Assembly (NCBI RefSeq): GCF_006715565.1
Contig: NZ_VFNL01000001.1
Span: 2,976,001-3,040,000, forward strand
Length of the DNA: 64,000 nucleotides
Direction: 5' to 3'
From: Microbacterium sp. SLBN-154
GTDB lineage: Bacteria; Actinomycetota; Actinomycetes; Actinomycetales; Microbacteriaceae
The notes under the pieces: generated by a model
Told to the model about the DNA's origin: nothing
Seen by the model: the letters and a program-made list of their open reading frames with translations, nothing else
Database searches by the model: none
Position numbers and translations under genes: made by a program
In this document: in pieces, positions 1 to 8,566 of the stretch
Layout: the number at the start of each line of letters is the position of its first letter
How positions within the stretch are numbered: the first letter of the stretch is position 1

Positions 1-633
1 AACGGCATCGTCATCGCCTACGGGAAGGTCGTGGCGTTCATGGCGACCCTCGCGATGCTCGTCGCGGCTCGCGGGCTCGCCGAGATTCTTGCCGAGCGAC
101 GCACGCTCGTCGTGGAGGAGCGAGGTTTCATCACCTTCATGAACACCGACATCCTCGGTGTCGACATGCTGATCTGGATCTTCGCGGTGGTCGCGGCGCT
201 CGGGTGGGTGCTGCTCAATCGCACCACCTTCGGACGCCGGACCGTCGCGATCGGCGGTAACCGCGAGGCGGCACGTCTGGCCGGCATCGACGTCAAGCGG
301 CACACGATGTGGTTGTACGTCATCTCCGGACTCACCGCAGGGATCGCCGCGGTGATGATCCTCGGCCGGACAACGGCCGGCACCTCTACCCACGGTCTGC
401 TCTACGAGCTTGACGCGATCGCCGCGGTGGTCGTGGGCGGCACTCTGCTCATCGGCGGCCGGGGCACGATCACCGGAACGGTGTTCGGTGTGCTGATCTT
501 CGCCACGCTCACCAACGTCTTCGTCCAGAACAACCTCAACTCCTCCGTGCAGGCGGTCGTCAAGGGGGTCATCATCGTGGTGGCCGTCCTGCTGCAGCAG
601 CGGTTCGCCCGCCCCTCCGGCCGCGCGACGTGA
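1..633 (+). CDS. ABC sugar transporter permease (RbsC/XylH type), 3' part
   Basis: The reading frame is open from base 1, so the 5' end lies outside the window; about 210 C-terminal residues are visible. They form several hydrophobic membrane segments. The stretch GRRTVAIGGNREAARLAGI followed by a GGTLLIGGRGT loop is typical of the BPD_transp_2 permeases for ribose, xylose and other pentoses. The protein would sit in the cytoplasmic membrane and work with a sugar ATPase and a periplasmic-type binding lipoprotein encoded upstream. Its stop overlaps the GTG start of a ROK-family regulator, which suggests translational coupling and local control by sugar. The substrate cannot be told from this fragment. 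Confidence 0.85.
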   Translation, partial: NGIVIAYGKVVAFMATLAMLVAARGLAEILAERRTLVVEERGFITFMNTDILGVDMLIWIFAVVAALGWVLLNRTTFGRRTVAIGGNREAARLAGIDVKRHTMWLYVISGLTAGIAAVMILGRTTAGTSTHGLLYELDAIAAVVVGGTLLIGGRGTITGTVFGVLIFATLTNVFVQNNLNSSVQAVVKGVIIVVAVLLQQRFARPSGRAT

Positions 634-1856
634 CCGACGTGCGCACCCGGATGCGCGACACTGGGAACGTGCCCAGAGAGACCCGCGACTCCCCCGTCTC
701 GTCAGGAGTGGGTGAGGTGTTCCAGCTGCTCCGCGACGGCGTGCCGCGCACCCGAGCCGATCTCGCCAAGACGACGGGGCTGGCCCGCTCCACCGTGGCC
801 GCCCGCGTGGACGCGCTCGTGCGCCTGGGCCTGGTGTCGCCGGTCGGAGACGCCTTGTCCACCGGGGGCAGACCGCCCTCGCAGTTCGCGCTCAACCCGC
901 AGGCCCGGGTCGTCCTGGCCGCCGACCTCGGCGCGTCGCATGCCCGCGTGGCTCTGACCGATCTCAGCGGGCTGACCCTCGCCGAACGCACCGAGGACAT
1001 CGCCATCTCACTCGGCCCTGAGGAGGTGCTCACCTGGGTGGTCCAGACGGCCGAACTCCTTCTGCACGAGGCGGGCCGCGATCGCGGCGATCTCGCCGCG
1101 ATCGGCATGGGGGTTCCTGGCCCTGTCGAACACGAGAGCGGTCAGCCCGTGAACCCGCCGATCATGCCCGGGTGGGATCGCTTCGACATCCCCGCCTGGA
1201 TCGGTCGCCATCTGGAAGCGCCCGTCCTCGTCGACAACGACGTGAACATCATGGCGCTCGGCGAGCGCTCTGCCGCGTGGCCGACCGTGGATCACCTCAT
1301 CTTCGTGAAGGTCGCCACCGGCATCGGCGCCGGCCTGATCTCGGGCGGAGCGCTGCAGCGTGGCGCCCAGGGCGTCGCGGGCGACATCGGCCACGTCCGC
1401 GTACCGGGCGGCGCCGACATCCCCTGCCACTGCGGCAATCGCGGATGCCTGGAGGCGCTGGCCTCGGGACCGGCGATGGCGCGGACACTGCGGTCGCAGG
1501 GGATCGAGGCGCACGACGGCGGTGACGTCGTGGCCCTGGTGAAGCAGGGCAATGTCGAGGCCGTCCAGACCGTTCGTCAGGCCGGCCGCGACATCGGCGA
1601 GGTGCTCACGACCTGCGTGAGCCTGATCAACCCCTCCGTGATCGCGATCGGCGGATCGATGGCCCGGGTCGGCGAGCACCTCCTCGCCGGCGTCCGCGAG
1701 GTGGTCTACACCCGGTCGATGCCTCTGGCGACCGAGCATCTCACGATCGCCCAGTCCGTCACGGCCGAACGGGCTGCCGTCCTCGGTGCGAGCATGCTGG
1801 CCGTCGAGCACGCCCTCTCCCCCGAATCACTGAGCCGCCAGTTCGAGGCCCGCTGA
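630..1856 (+). CDS. ROK-family transcriptional regulator
   Basis: A 408-residue protein with an N-terminal winged helix-turn-helix (about residues 27-75, with LAKTTGLARSTVAARVDAL) followed by a glucokinase-like ROK domain. The nucleotide-binding-type segment DLGASHARVALTDL lies near residue 97, and the zinc-binding cysteine cluster CHCGNRGCLEAL near 265. This is the layout of NagC/Mlc/XylR-type regulators, which sense sugars or sugar phosphates and usually repress transport genes. The GTG start at 630 overlaps the TGA stop of the preceding sugar permease, so it most likely regulates that transporter. An ATG at 651 is an alternative start. Operator and effector are unknown. Confidence 0.88.
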   Translation: MTDVRTRMRDTGNVPRETRDSPVSSGVGEVFQLLRDGVPRTRADLAKTTGLARSTVAARVDALVRLGLVSPVGDALSTGGRPPSQFALNPQARVVLAADLGASHARVALTDLSGLTLAERTEDIAISLGPEEVLTWVVQTAELLLHEAGRDRGDLAAIGMGVPGPVEHESGQPVNPPIMPGWDRFDIPAWIGRHLEAPVLVDNDVNIMALGERSAAWPTVDHLIFVKVATGIGAGLISGGALQRGAQGVAGDIGHVRVPGGADIPCHCGNRGCLEALASGPAMARTLRSQGIEAHDGGDVVALVKQGNVEAVQTVRQAGRDIGEVLTTCVSLINPSVIAIGGSMARVGEHLLAGVREVVYTRSMPLATEHLTIAQSVTAERAAVLGASMLAVEHALSPESLSRQFEAR

Positions 1857-1985
1857 GACGAGGGACGCCGACGCCGTTCTTTAGCACCGGCGTAACACGG
1901 GCGAGACAAAGGCCGGGTGTACTGAGTCTCACCGACCCATCTGCCTGCGTCCCCGACGAGGGGCGGCGCGAGAAAGGAGCGACCG

Positions 1986-3017
1986 ATGCGATTCCGGCCG
2001 CTGCGATCCCCCTCTCCCCCGCAGGCCCCGGCGGCGCAGCCCGACGCGCCGCCGGAGATGATGCGGGCCGTCACCCTCGCTGGCGCCGGCGGACCCGAGG
2101 CGCTCCGATGGGGCGAGGCTCCGACGCCGCGCCCTGTGCTGAGCGAACTCCTCGTGCGGGTCGTGGCAGCGGGAGTCAACCCGATCGACGCCAAGACCCG
2201 GGCCGGACGGGGCGTGTCGGCCGCGCTCGGCGACACCCCGGTCGTTCCGGGCTTCGACTTCAGCGGGGTGGTCGTCACCTCTCCCTTCGAAGCGCATCCG
2301 CTGACGCCGGGTACCGAGGTGTTCGGCATGGTGCCCTTCCCGCGAACCGGCGGCACGTACGCCGAGTACGTGGTGGTCCCCTCCCAATCAGTGACGCGCA
2401 AGCCCGCCTCCCTCTCCCACGTCGAGGCGGCCGGTGTGCCGTTGGCGGCCCTCACGGCATGGGGTCTGGTCGTGGAGATCGCGCACGCCCATGAGGGTCA
2501 GCGGATGCTGATCCACGCCGGCAGCGGTGGGGTCGGACACTTCGCCGTGCAGTTCGCCGCCTACTTCGGCGCCCATGTCACGGTCACCGCGTCCGGGCGC
2601 AACGCCGCCTGGCTGCGCGAACTCGGCGCCGCCGTGGTCGTCGACTACACCTCCACCCGTTTCGAGGAGGTCGTCGGCGAGATGGACGTCGTCATCGACC
2701 TCGTCGGCAACATGTCGGACCGCACCGCCAGCAGATCCCTGCAGGTGCTTCGACCCGGAGGCCTCTACGTGCTGGTCCCCACCGGCTCCTGGCCCGATTA
2801 CGCGCAGGCCGCCGAAGAGGCGGGGGTCCGCGCTACGTCGTACAAGGTGATCCCCGACGGCGGCACCCTCGCGACGATCGCCCGCCTGCTGGACTCGGGT
2901 GCCGTGCAGGTGTACATCGACCGGGTCTTCGACCTGCCCGATGCCCCGGCGGCGCACACCGAGCTGGAGCATGGCCACACCCGGGGGAAGATCGTGCTGC
3001 GCGTCAGCGACGACTGA
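1986..3017 (+). CDS. NADP-dependent quinone-oxidoreductase-like protein (MDR superfamily)
   Basis: A 343-residue zinc-free medium-chain dehydrogenase/reductase. Residues about 25-150 form the GroES-like domain (AVTLAGAGGPEALRWGE at its start) and a Rossmann domain follows, with the glycine motif GSGGVGHFAVQFA near residue 180. Such proteins reduce quinones or activated alkenes with NADPH in the cytoplasm. AGAAAGGAG seven bases before ATG 1986 supports this start, although homology would also suit the internal ATG pair at 2058/2061, which would remove an odd proline-rich extension of about 24 residues. The 3' end overlaps the converging LysR gene by 14 bases. Substrate unknown. Confidence 0.82.
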   Translation: MRFRPLRSPSPPQAPAAQPDAPPEMMRAVTLAGAGGPEALRWGEAPTPRPVLSELLVRVVAAGVNPIDAKTRAGRGVSAALGDTPVVPGFDFSGVVVTSPFEAHPLTPGTEVFGMVPFPRTGGTYAEYVVVPSQSVTRKPASLSHVEAAGVPLAALTAWGLVVEIAHAHEGQRMLIHAGSGGVGHFAVQFAAYFGAHVTVTASGRNAAWLRELGAAVVVDYTSTRFEEVVGEMDVVIDLVGNMSDRTASRSLQVLRPGGLYVLVPTGSWPDYAQAAEEAGVRATSYKVIPDGGTLATIARLLDSGAVQVYIDRVFDLPDAPAAHTELEHGHTRGKIVLRVSDD

Positions 3018-3924
3018 CCGATCCGGCGGTCTCGGGCGCGACGAGCACGCGCCTGCCCTCGGCGACGACCTCTTCGGCGACGGCGTCGAGGAGCGGCGAT
3101 CGCAGGTTCCATTGCTGCCATGTGAGGGGGACGTCCACGGAGGGCCCACCGAGGGCGACGAGTTCTCCCGAAGCCAGCCCCTCGGCGGACTGCGAGGTGG
3201 GCAGGAGCGCCCATCCCAGACCCAGGCGCGTCGCGGCGGCGAAGTCGTGCGAGGCGGGGACGTAATGGCGGGGCGGCTCCGTCGCCTCCACCCCGCGCAC
3301 CCGCAGCCAGCGCCGCTGCAGGTCGTCGCGACGATCGAAGTCGATCACGGGGGCGACCGTGAGTGCCTCGACGGTCACGCCGTCTGCGAACCACCGATCG
3401 TGGAACGCGGGAGTGGCGACAGCCCGGTATCTCATGAAGCCGAGGACGATCGCGCGGCATCCGGCCACGGGCTCCTCGCGTGAGGTGACCGCGCCCATCA
3501 CCGTCCCGGATTCGAGCAGTCCCGCGGTGAAGTCCTGATCGTCGCGGTGCAGATCGAAGACGATCGGATGCCGGTCGGCCAACGTCGCAAGCGGTGTCAG
3601 GAACCACGTGGCGAGCGAATCGGCATTCACCGCCAGCGGCACCGACACCCGTGTCCCGCCCGCGTCGTCGCCGGTGAGGCCCGCGATCGCATCGTGCTCG
3701 AGGAGGGCGAGCTGCCGGGCCAGACGGACGACGGCGATGCCGGCTGCGGTCGGGCGCACGGGTCGCGACCGGACGAGGAGCACCTGCCCGAGTAAGGATT
3801 CGAGCGTCTTCACCCGCTGACTCACCGCGCTCGGCGTGATCCGCAGCCGCCGGGCGGCGGCATCCATCGTGCCCTCGTCCGCCACCGCGGCGAGGGTCTC
3901 GGCGAGATCAAAAGGAATGCGCAT
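3004..3924 (-). CDS. argP: LysR-family regulator of the ArgP/LysG type
   Basis: A 306-residue LysR regulator. The N-terminal helix-turn-helix (about residues 6-60: LAAVADEGTMDAAARRLRITPSAVSQRVKTLE) precedes a two-lobed effector domain. It is divergently transcribed from a lysE-type exporter 71 bp away, the same arrangement as lysG-lysE of Corynebacterium glutamicum, where LysG activates lysE when basic amino acids accumulate. The role here is inferred from that context and the sequence style. The control region would be 3925-3995, but no clear operator was identified. Confidence 0.86.
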   Translation of the reverse strand: MRIPFDLAETLAAVADEGTMDAAARRLRITPSAVSQRVKTLESLLGQVLLVRSRPVRPTAAGIAVVRLARQLALLEHDAIAGLTGDDAGGTRVSVPLAVNADSLATWFLTPLATLADRHPIVFDLHRDDQDFTAGLLESGTVMGAVTSREEPVAGCRAIVLGFMRYRAVATPAFHDRWFADGVTVEALTVAPVIDFDRRDDLQRRWLRVRGVEATEPPRHYVPASHDFAAATRLGLGWALLPTSQSAEGLASGELVALGGPSVDVPLTWQQWNLRSPLLDAVAEEVVAEGRRVLVAPETAGSVSRR

Positions 3925-3995
3925 CTGAAGTCATGCTAATGCACCTGAAGAAACCTGCACTGGTGCTTATTCTCGCCCGGTCGTAACGTGCAAGG

Positions 3996-4664
3996 GTGAC
4001 TCTCCCCCTTCTCGCCGGACTCGGTCTGGGCTTCTCGCTCATCATCGCCATCGGTGCGCAGAATCTCTTCGTCCTCCGGCAGGGACTGCGGCGTGAGCAC
4101 GTGATCATCGTCGCGGCGCTGTGCGCCGTGTCGGACGCGGTCCTCATCGGCATCGGCGTGTCGGGGATCGGTCTGCTGCTCCAGGCTGTGCCCTGGTTGG
4201 TCACCGCCGTCCGATGGACGGGAGCGGCCTTTCTCATCGGCTACGGGCTGCTGGCCGCCCACCGGGCCTGGCGCCCGAGCGGGCAGGCGCTCACGGTGCG
4301 GGATGAGGACGCGTCGAGCGAGGGTGCCACGGGTCGGGGCGCAGGCGCGGCGGACGTGGCGACCACCACACGGACCCGGCTTCTCCCCGTCATCCTCACC
4401 ACCCTCGCCCTGACCTGGCTCAACCCCCACGTCTACCTAGACACCGTCTTCCTGTTGGGCTCGGTCGCCAACACCCATGGCGACGCCCGCTGGCTCTTCG
4501 CCTTCGGGGCCATGGCCGCCAGCGTCATCTGGTTCTTCGGCCTCGCGATCGGGGCTCGCTATCTCGGACGGTGGCTCTCGACACCGGCCTCGTGGCGGAT
4601 GCTCGATGGCGGCGTCGCGGTCATCATGATCGCGCTCGGGGTGTCACTGGTCCTGCCTCACTGA
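3996..4664 (+). CDS. lysE: LysE/ArgO-type amino-acid exporter
   Basis: A 222-residue membrane protein with about six hydrophobic segments and the family N-terminus LAGLGLGFSLIIAIGAQNLF, near-diagnostic for LysE/ArgO exporters of L-lysine and L-arginine. A hydrophilic loop rich in charged residues lies around 90-120. The start is GTG at 3996, next to the divergent LysR gene whose product presumably induces it. Exporters of this kind vent basic amino acids built up during peptide uptake, which fits the two peptide transporters further along. A hairpin at 4703-4732 probably ends the transcript. Confidence 0.9.
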   Translation: MTLPLLAGLGLGFSLIIAIGAQNLFVLRQGLRREHVIIVAALCAVSDAVLIGIGVSGIGLLLQAVPWLVTAVRWTGAAFLIGYGLLAAHRAWRPSGQALTVRDEDASSEGATGRGAGAADVATTTRTRLLPVILTTLALTWLNPHVYLDTVFLLGSVANTHGDARWLFAFGAMAASVIWFFGLAIGARYLGRWLSTPASWRMLDGGVAVIMIALGVSLVLPH

Positions 4665-4702
4665 GCCGAGCAGGTCCCGGGGACGCAGGCCGGGGAACGA
4701 CG

Positions 4703-4732
4703 AAGGGGCCCCGCCTGTCGGCGGAGCCCCTT
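4703..4732. terminator. Bidirectional terminator hairpin between lysE and rplA
   Basis: AAGGGGC, CCGCC, a TGTC loop, GGCGG and GCCCCTT form a long GC-rich stem with one unpaired base on each side. It lies between the convergent 3' ends of lysE and rplA and can serve both. No long T-tract follows on either strand, so termination would rely mainly on the stem. Confidence 0.7.
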
Positions 4733-4746
4733 CTGTGCGATGGCGA

Positions 4747-5439
4747 TCAGGCCAGCGAGTTGACGTCCAGCGGGATGCCGGGGCCGAACGTGGTCGACAC
4801 GGCGCCCTTCTGGATGTAGCGGCCCTTCGAGCTCGACGGCTTCAGACGGATGATCTCCTCGAGGGCGACCTTGAGGTTCTCGTCGAGCTGCTCGGCGCTG
4901 AAGGACGCCTTGCCGACGACGAAGTGCACGTTGGCGTGCTTGTCGACGCGGAACTCGATCTTTCCGCCCTTGATGTCCTCGACCGCCTTGGCGGGGTTCG
5001 GGGTCACCGTTCCGGTCTTGGGGTTGGGCATGAGGCCACGGGGACCCAGCACCTTGCCCAGGCGACCGACCTGGCCCATGAGCTCAGGGGTGGCCACGGC
5101 GGCGTCGAAGGAGGTGTAGCCACCCGCGACCTTCTCGATGAGCTCGGCGCCGCCGACCTCGTCGGCACCGGCCGCGATGGCGGCCTCGGCCGCGGGGCCG
5201 GTGGCGAAGACGATGACGCGGGCGGTCTTACCGGTGCCGTGGGGCAGGATGACGGTGCCGCGCACCATCTGGTCCGCCTTGCGGGGGTCGACCGAGAGCT
5301 TGAGTGCGACCTCGACGGTGGAGTCGAACTTCGCAGAGCCCGTCTCCTTGGCGAGGGCGACGGCCTCGGTCGGCGAGTAGAACGTGTCGGCCGCGATCTT
5401 CGCGGCGGCGGCCTGATAGGCCTTGGACTTGTGTGCCAT
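4747..5439 (-). CDS. rplA: 50S ribosomal protein L1
   Basis: A 230-residue protein starting MAHKSKAY, with the L1 signature [19 protein letters not shown]1 forms the mobile stalk at the ribosomal E site and in many bacteria represses its own operon by binding mRNA. The ATG at 5439 follows a GGGGGAG ribosome-binding site and lies 14 bp after the rplK stop, so the two are co-transcribed. A longer open frame upstream is only read-through of rplK in another frame. It is the last gene before the terminator at 4703-4732. Confidence 0.98.
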   Translation of the reverse strand: MAHKSKAYQAAAAKIAADTFYSPTEAVALAKETGSAKFDSTVEVALKLSVDPRKADQMVRGTVILPHGTGKTARVIVFATGPAAEAAIAAGADEVGGAELIEKVAGGYTSFDAAVATPELMGQVGRLGKVLGPRGLMPNPKTGTVTPNPAKAVEDIKGGKIEFRVDKHANVHFVVGKASFSAEQLDENLKVALEEIIRLKPSSSKGRYIQKGAVSTTFGPGIPLDVNSLA

Positions 5440-5453
5440 GGTTATTCTCCCCC

Positions 5454-5885
5454 TCAGTCCTCGACCGTGATGCCCATGGAACGGGCGGTGCCGGCGATGA
5501 TCAGCGAGGCGGCCCCGATGTCGTTCGCGTTCAGGTCGGGCATCTTCGTCTCGGCGATCTGACGCACCTGGTCCTTGGTGAGCTTGCCCACCTTGGCCGT
5601 GTGCGGCGTCTGCGAACCCTTCTGCACGCCCGCAGCCTTCTTGATCAGCTCGGCGGCCGGCGGGGTCTTCAGGACGAAGGTGAAGCTGCGGTCCTCGTAG
5701 ACGGTGATCTCGACGGGGATGACGTTGCCGCGCTGCGACTCGGTCGCGGCGTTGTACGCCTTGCAGAACTCCATGATGTTCACACCGTGCTGACCGAGCG
5801 CGGGGCCGATCGGCGGTGCCGGGTTGGCGGCGCCGGCGTTGATCTGGAGCTTGATCAGGCCGGTCACCTTCTTCTTCGGTGCCAT
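5454..5885 (-). CDS. rplK: 50S ribosomal protein L11
   Basis: A 143-residue protein, the usual length, starting [15 protein letters not shown] with the conserved [20 protein letters not shown] segment. L11 forms the GTPase-associated centre with 23S rRNA and is the target region of thiopeptides and of stringent-response signalling. ATG 5885 is preceded by a purine-rich site (GGAAAGGAAAACGAAC). It lies between nusG (85 bp upstream) and rplA (14 bp downstream), the standard bacterial order. Confidence 0.98.
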   Translation of the reverse strand: MAPKKKVTGLIKLQINAGAANPAPPIGPALGQHGVNIMEFCKAYNAATESQRGNVIPVEITVYEDRSFTFVLKTPPAAELIKKAAGVQKGSQTPHTAKVGKLTKDQVRQIAETKMPDLNANDIGAASLIIAGTARSMGITVED

Positions 5886-5970
5886 GTTCGTTTTCCTTTC
5901 CTCGAACCGGATGCCGCGGCATCCGCTTCTCCCGCAGTTCCGGCCGTTCCGGAACGCGGTGCCTCTGGGG

Positions 5971-6993
5971 TCAGAGCTTCGTGACCTGGTCGAACGACAG
6001 CTCGACGGGGGTCTCGCGCTCGAACAGCGAGACGAGGACCGTGAGCTTGCCGCTCTCGGGCTTGATCTCGCTGATGGTGCCGGGAAGGCCCGCGAACGAA
6101 CCCTCCTTGATCGTGATGGTCTCGCCGACCTCGAAGTCGACCTCGGCGGGGATGCTGCGCGCCGTGGTCGGAGCACCCTTGGCCGCGCCCTTCGCGGGGG
6201 CCACCTCCTTGACCTCGACGAGGCTCTTCAGCATGGTGAAGGCCTCCTCGAAACGGAGGGGCGTGGGGTTGTGCGCGTTGCCGACGAACCCGGTGACACC
6301 CGGGGTGTGCCGGACGACCGACCAGGTGTCCTCGTTCAGGTCCATGCGCACCAGCACGTAGCCCGGGATCCGGACGCGGGTGACCATCTTGCGCTGGCCG
6401 TTCTTGATCTCCACGACGTCTTCCATCGGGACCTCGACCTGGTAGATCTCGTCCTCGACCTCGAGCGTGGACTTGCGCTGCTCGATGTTCGCCTTCACCT
6501 TGCGCTCGAACCCGGCGTAGGAGTGGATGACGTACCACTTGCCCGGCAGTGACCGCAGCTCGGCGCGGAAGGCCTCGAACGGGTCGAGCTCCTCGTCGTC
6601 GGCGGCGTCCTCACGGTCGTCCTCGCCGTTGATGTCCGGCCCGTCGTAGGGGGTGACCTCGTCGGCGGCCTCGGCCTCGAGTTCCGCGATCTCCTCGGCC
6701 ACGGAGTCGGTGAGGACCTCCGCCGCGGCCTCGGCCTCGGCGGTCTCGTCGATGTTCAGGGCGTCGTTCACGATGGCGTCTGCCTCCGGATCCTGGATCT
6801 CGATGTCGTCGAGCTCTTCGGTGTCGTCCTCGACGTCGTCCTCGTCGTCGACGATGTGGATGGCGCTGTGCTCGGCGGGGGTGTTCGCGCGCTCCTCGTA
6901 CTCGAGGATGTTGCCCTCCTGGGCCTCGTCCTCCTCGGAGGACTGCTCCGCCGCGGGCGCCCAGTCGGCGTCGTCCACATATCTTTCAGACAC
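5971..6993 (-). CDS. nusG: Transcription termination/antitermination factor NusG
   Basis: A 340-residue NusG. The first roughly 155 residues are a low-complexity acidic extension (runs of D and E), common in actinobacteria and absent from the 181-residue E. coli protein. The NGN domain follows, from [20 protein letters not shown], and a C-terminal KOW domain contains [14 protein letters not shown]. It binds RNA polymerase and links it to Rho or the ribosome. The GTG at 6993 (MSERYVDD) was chosen because an AGAGGAAGAG site lies 6-8 bases upstream; the ATG farther upstream at 7053 lies in the secE-nusG gap and gives an arginine-rich extension without homology. Confidence 0.96.
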   Translation of the reverse strand: MSERYVDDADWAPAAEQSSEEDEAQEGNILEYEERANTPAEHSAIHIVDDEDDVEDDTEELDDIEIQDPEADAIVNDALNIDETAEAEAAAEVLTDSVAEEIAELEAEAADEVTPYDGPDINGEDDREDAADDEELDPFEAFRAELRSLPGKWYVIHSYAGFERKVKANIEQRKSTLEVEDEIYQVEVPMEDVVEIKNGQRKMVTRVRIPGYVLVRMDLNEDTWSVVRHTPGVTGFVGNAHNPTPLRFEEAFTMLKSLVEVKEVAPAKGAAKGAPTTARSIPAEVDFEVGETITIKEGSFAGLPGTISEIKPESGKLTVLVSLFERETPVELSFDQVTKL

Positions 6994-7082
6994 TTGTGTT
7001 CTCTTCCTCTGTCGTGCCCGGGGGATCCGGCTCGACGCGTCGCACGCCGCCACCGGACGAACCCGGCGGGCGCGTTATCGGC

Positions 7083-7349
7083 TCAGGCGCCCGGGATCCC
7101 GAAGACGTACTGCGCGATCCAGACGAACAGCACGTCCAGTCCGTACACGATCGCCATCATCACCAGGACGAAACCGAGCACCACGGCGGTGAACTTCACC
7201 AGTTCCTGCCGGGTCGGCGTGACGACCTTGCGGAGCTCGGCGAAGACCTGTCGGATGAACAGGACGATGCGCGCGAAGAAGTTGGGCTTCTTCTCTCGGG
7301 GCGCGTCGCTGCGTGCGACCACCTCGTTCTTCGGCTCGTCCTGGAGCAT
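7083..7349 (-). CDS. secE: Preprotein translocase subunit SecE
   Basis: An 88-residue single-membrane-pass protein: a charged cytoplasmic amphipathic part (FIRQVFAELRKVVTPTRQEL, the SecE signature) followed by one hydrophobic segment ending near the C-terminus. It clamps SecY in the SecYEG channel. ATG 7349 is chosen, with AGGTGG just upstream; GTG 7358 would add three residues. It lies 45 bp downstream of tRNA-Trp and 90 bp upstream of nusG, the classic actinobacterial order. Confidence 0.95.
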   Translation of the reverse strand: MLQDEPKNEVVARSDAPREKKPNFFARIVLFIRQVFAELRKVVTPTRQELVKFTAVVLGFVLVMMAIVYGLDVLFVWIAQYVFGIPGA

Positions 7350-7393
7350 GCCACCCACCTGATTGTTTCCTCGTGCCAGCAGACGCTGACGCG

Positions 7394-7466
<73 letters not shown>

Positions 7467-7608
7467 AAGGGTCTGCGACCCCGGGATGCCTGCAGACTTC
7501 TGCCCCTGCCTGGAAGGAAGGAGGTCCCGACCGGCGGGCACGGCGAAAGAATGCAGACTTCAACTGCATCTCCCAGTCTACGCCATGGCCGGGGACCCCG
7601 CGAATCAG

Positions 7609-8055
7609 TCAGTACGCCGCGACGCCGTATCGGTCCGGTTCGGGGCCGCGCGGGAAGGCACGCCCCGACACCGCGTGCGCGACGATGCGGACGTAGACGT
7701 ACTTCAGCGTGGGAATCCACGGCGACAGCCCGAGTCCGTCGGCGCGCTCGACCTCGGCAGAGGTGTCGAGGCGCTGGGCTCGGCCCCGGATCACGACGCT
7801 CCACGCCTCCTCGTCGCTGTAGTCGTCGACTTCGAAGAGCACCTCGTCGTTGACGGTCAGCTCGAACAGCTTGCTGCCCTCGGCGGTGCGGAAGAGGATC
7901 GTCTCGTCGTCCACGACGTAATTGACGGGGAAGATGTCCAGCACGTCCCCCACCCGCGTGACGAGGCGTCCCAGCCGATGGTCGCGCAGGCGCTCCCAGC
8001 ACTGGTCGTCGTCGAGGGCGGTCACGGCGTCGTCGATGTCGGACATGGACACCAT
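7609..8055 (-). CDS. Pyridoxamine 5'-phosphate oxidase (PPOX) family protein
   Basis: A 148-residue protein with the split-barrel flavin-binding fold of the PPOX family: GRLVTRVGDVLDIFPVNYVVDDETILFRTAEGSKL near the N-terminus and a WSVVIRGRAQ strand in the middle. Members bind FMN, F420 or heme and are often uncharacterised reductases. The start is ATG 8055 or ATG 8046 (MSDIDDAV); neither has a strong ribosome-binding site. It is separated by 142 bp from tRNA-Trp and by 49 bp from the end of the SnoaL-like gene. Function cannot be assigned further. Confidence 0.75.
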   Translation of the reverse strand: MVSMSDIDDAVTALDDDQCWERLRDHRLGRLVTRVGDVLDIFPVNYVVDDETILFRTAEGSKLFELTVNDEVLFEVDDYSDEEAWSVVIRGRAQRLDTSAEVERADGLGLSPWIPTLKYVYVRIVAHAVSGRAFPRGPEPDRYGVAAY

Positions 8056-8104
8056 TGTGTCGTGCCGACGGGAAGGGGGACAGACCGCAGGCGGCGCACG
8101 CCGC

Positions 8105-8566
8105 TCAGGCTGCGACCGGCGGGCCGGGGATCACCTGGTGGACGTAGCGGGCCTCGGTGACCACGTGCCGGCGGCCGAACACCCACCGACCGTCGATGCG
8201 GGCGTATTCGTCCTCGTAGCGGATGAGGAAGGCGTGGGTGAGGTCGAACGGGAACCTCCCGTGCTGGTGGGTGTCGCGGTAGAGGTGATGGGCGATGCAG
8301 TAGACGGTGCCCGTCGCGCGATCGCCGTCACGCGCGATCACCTGGGTCGTCACCGCGTGGAGGGTGCGTTCGTATCGCCGGAGCTGGTCTGCGGGAATGG
8401 CGAGGACATCCTCGCGACGACGCACCGTGCCGCCGCTTTCGAAGGCGACGTCCTCGGCGAACAGGGCGGCCCACGACTCGGTGTCGCCGCGGTCGAGCGC
8501 GACGGCGTAACGGTGGGACAGGTCCCGGATCTCCCGCTCGTCGTCGCGCTCCCCCGCGGATGTCAC
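8105..8566 (-). CDS. SnoaL-like / NTF2-fold protein
   Basis: A 153-residue NTF2-like protein (DLSHRYAVALDRGDTESWAALFAEDVAF is the typical start of SnoaL_4 domains), a cone-shaped fold used by cyclases, isomerases and ring-hydroxylase small subunits. The GTG start at 8566 overlaps the TGA stop of gcvPB (GTGA), so it is translationally coupled as last gene of the aminotransferase-NADK-gcvPA-gcvPB operon. That placement suggests an accessory enzymatic or binding role in the same pathway. Upstream in-frame codons lie inside gcvPB and were not used. The reaction is unknown. Confidence 0.78.
   Translation of the reverse strand: MTSAGERDDEREIRDLSHRYAVALDRGDTESWAALFAEDVAFESGGTVRRREDVLAIPADQLRRYERTLHAVTTQVIARDGDRATGTVYCIAHHLYRDTHQHGRFPFDLTHAFLIRYEDEYARIDGRWVFGRRHVVTEARYVHQVIPGPPVAA

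Noticed and set aside
6994..7053. Longer N-terminus for NusG starting at ATG 7053
   Set aside because: The added residues are arginine-rich and non-conserved, and a good ribosome-binding site lies just before GTG 6993.
8056..8104. GC-rich hairpin between the SnoaL-like and PPOX genes as terminator
   Set aside because: The stem is about six base pairs without a T-tract and comparable stems are common at this base composition.
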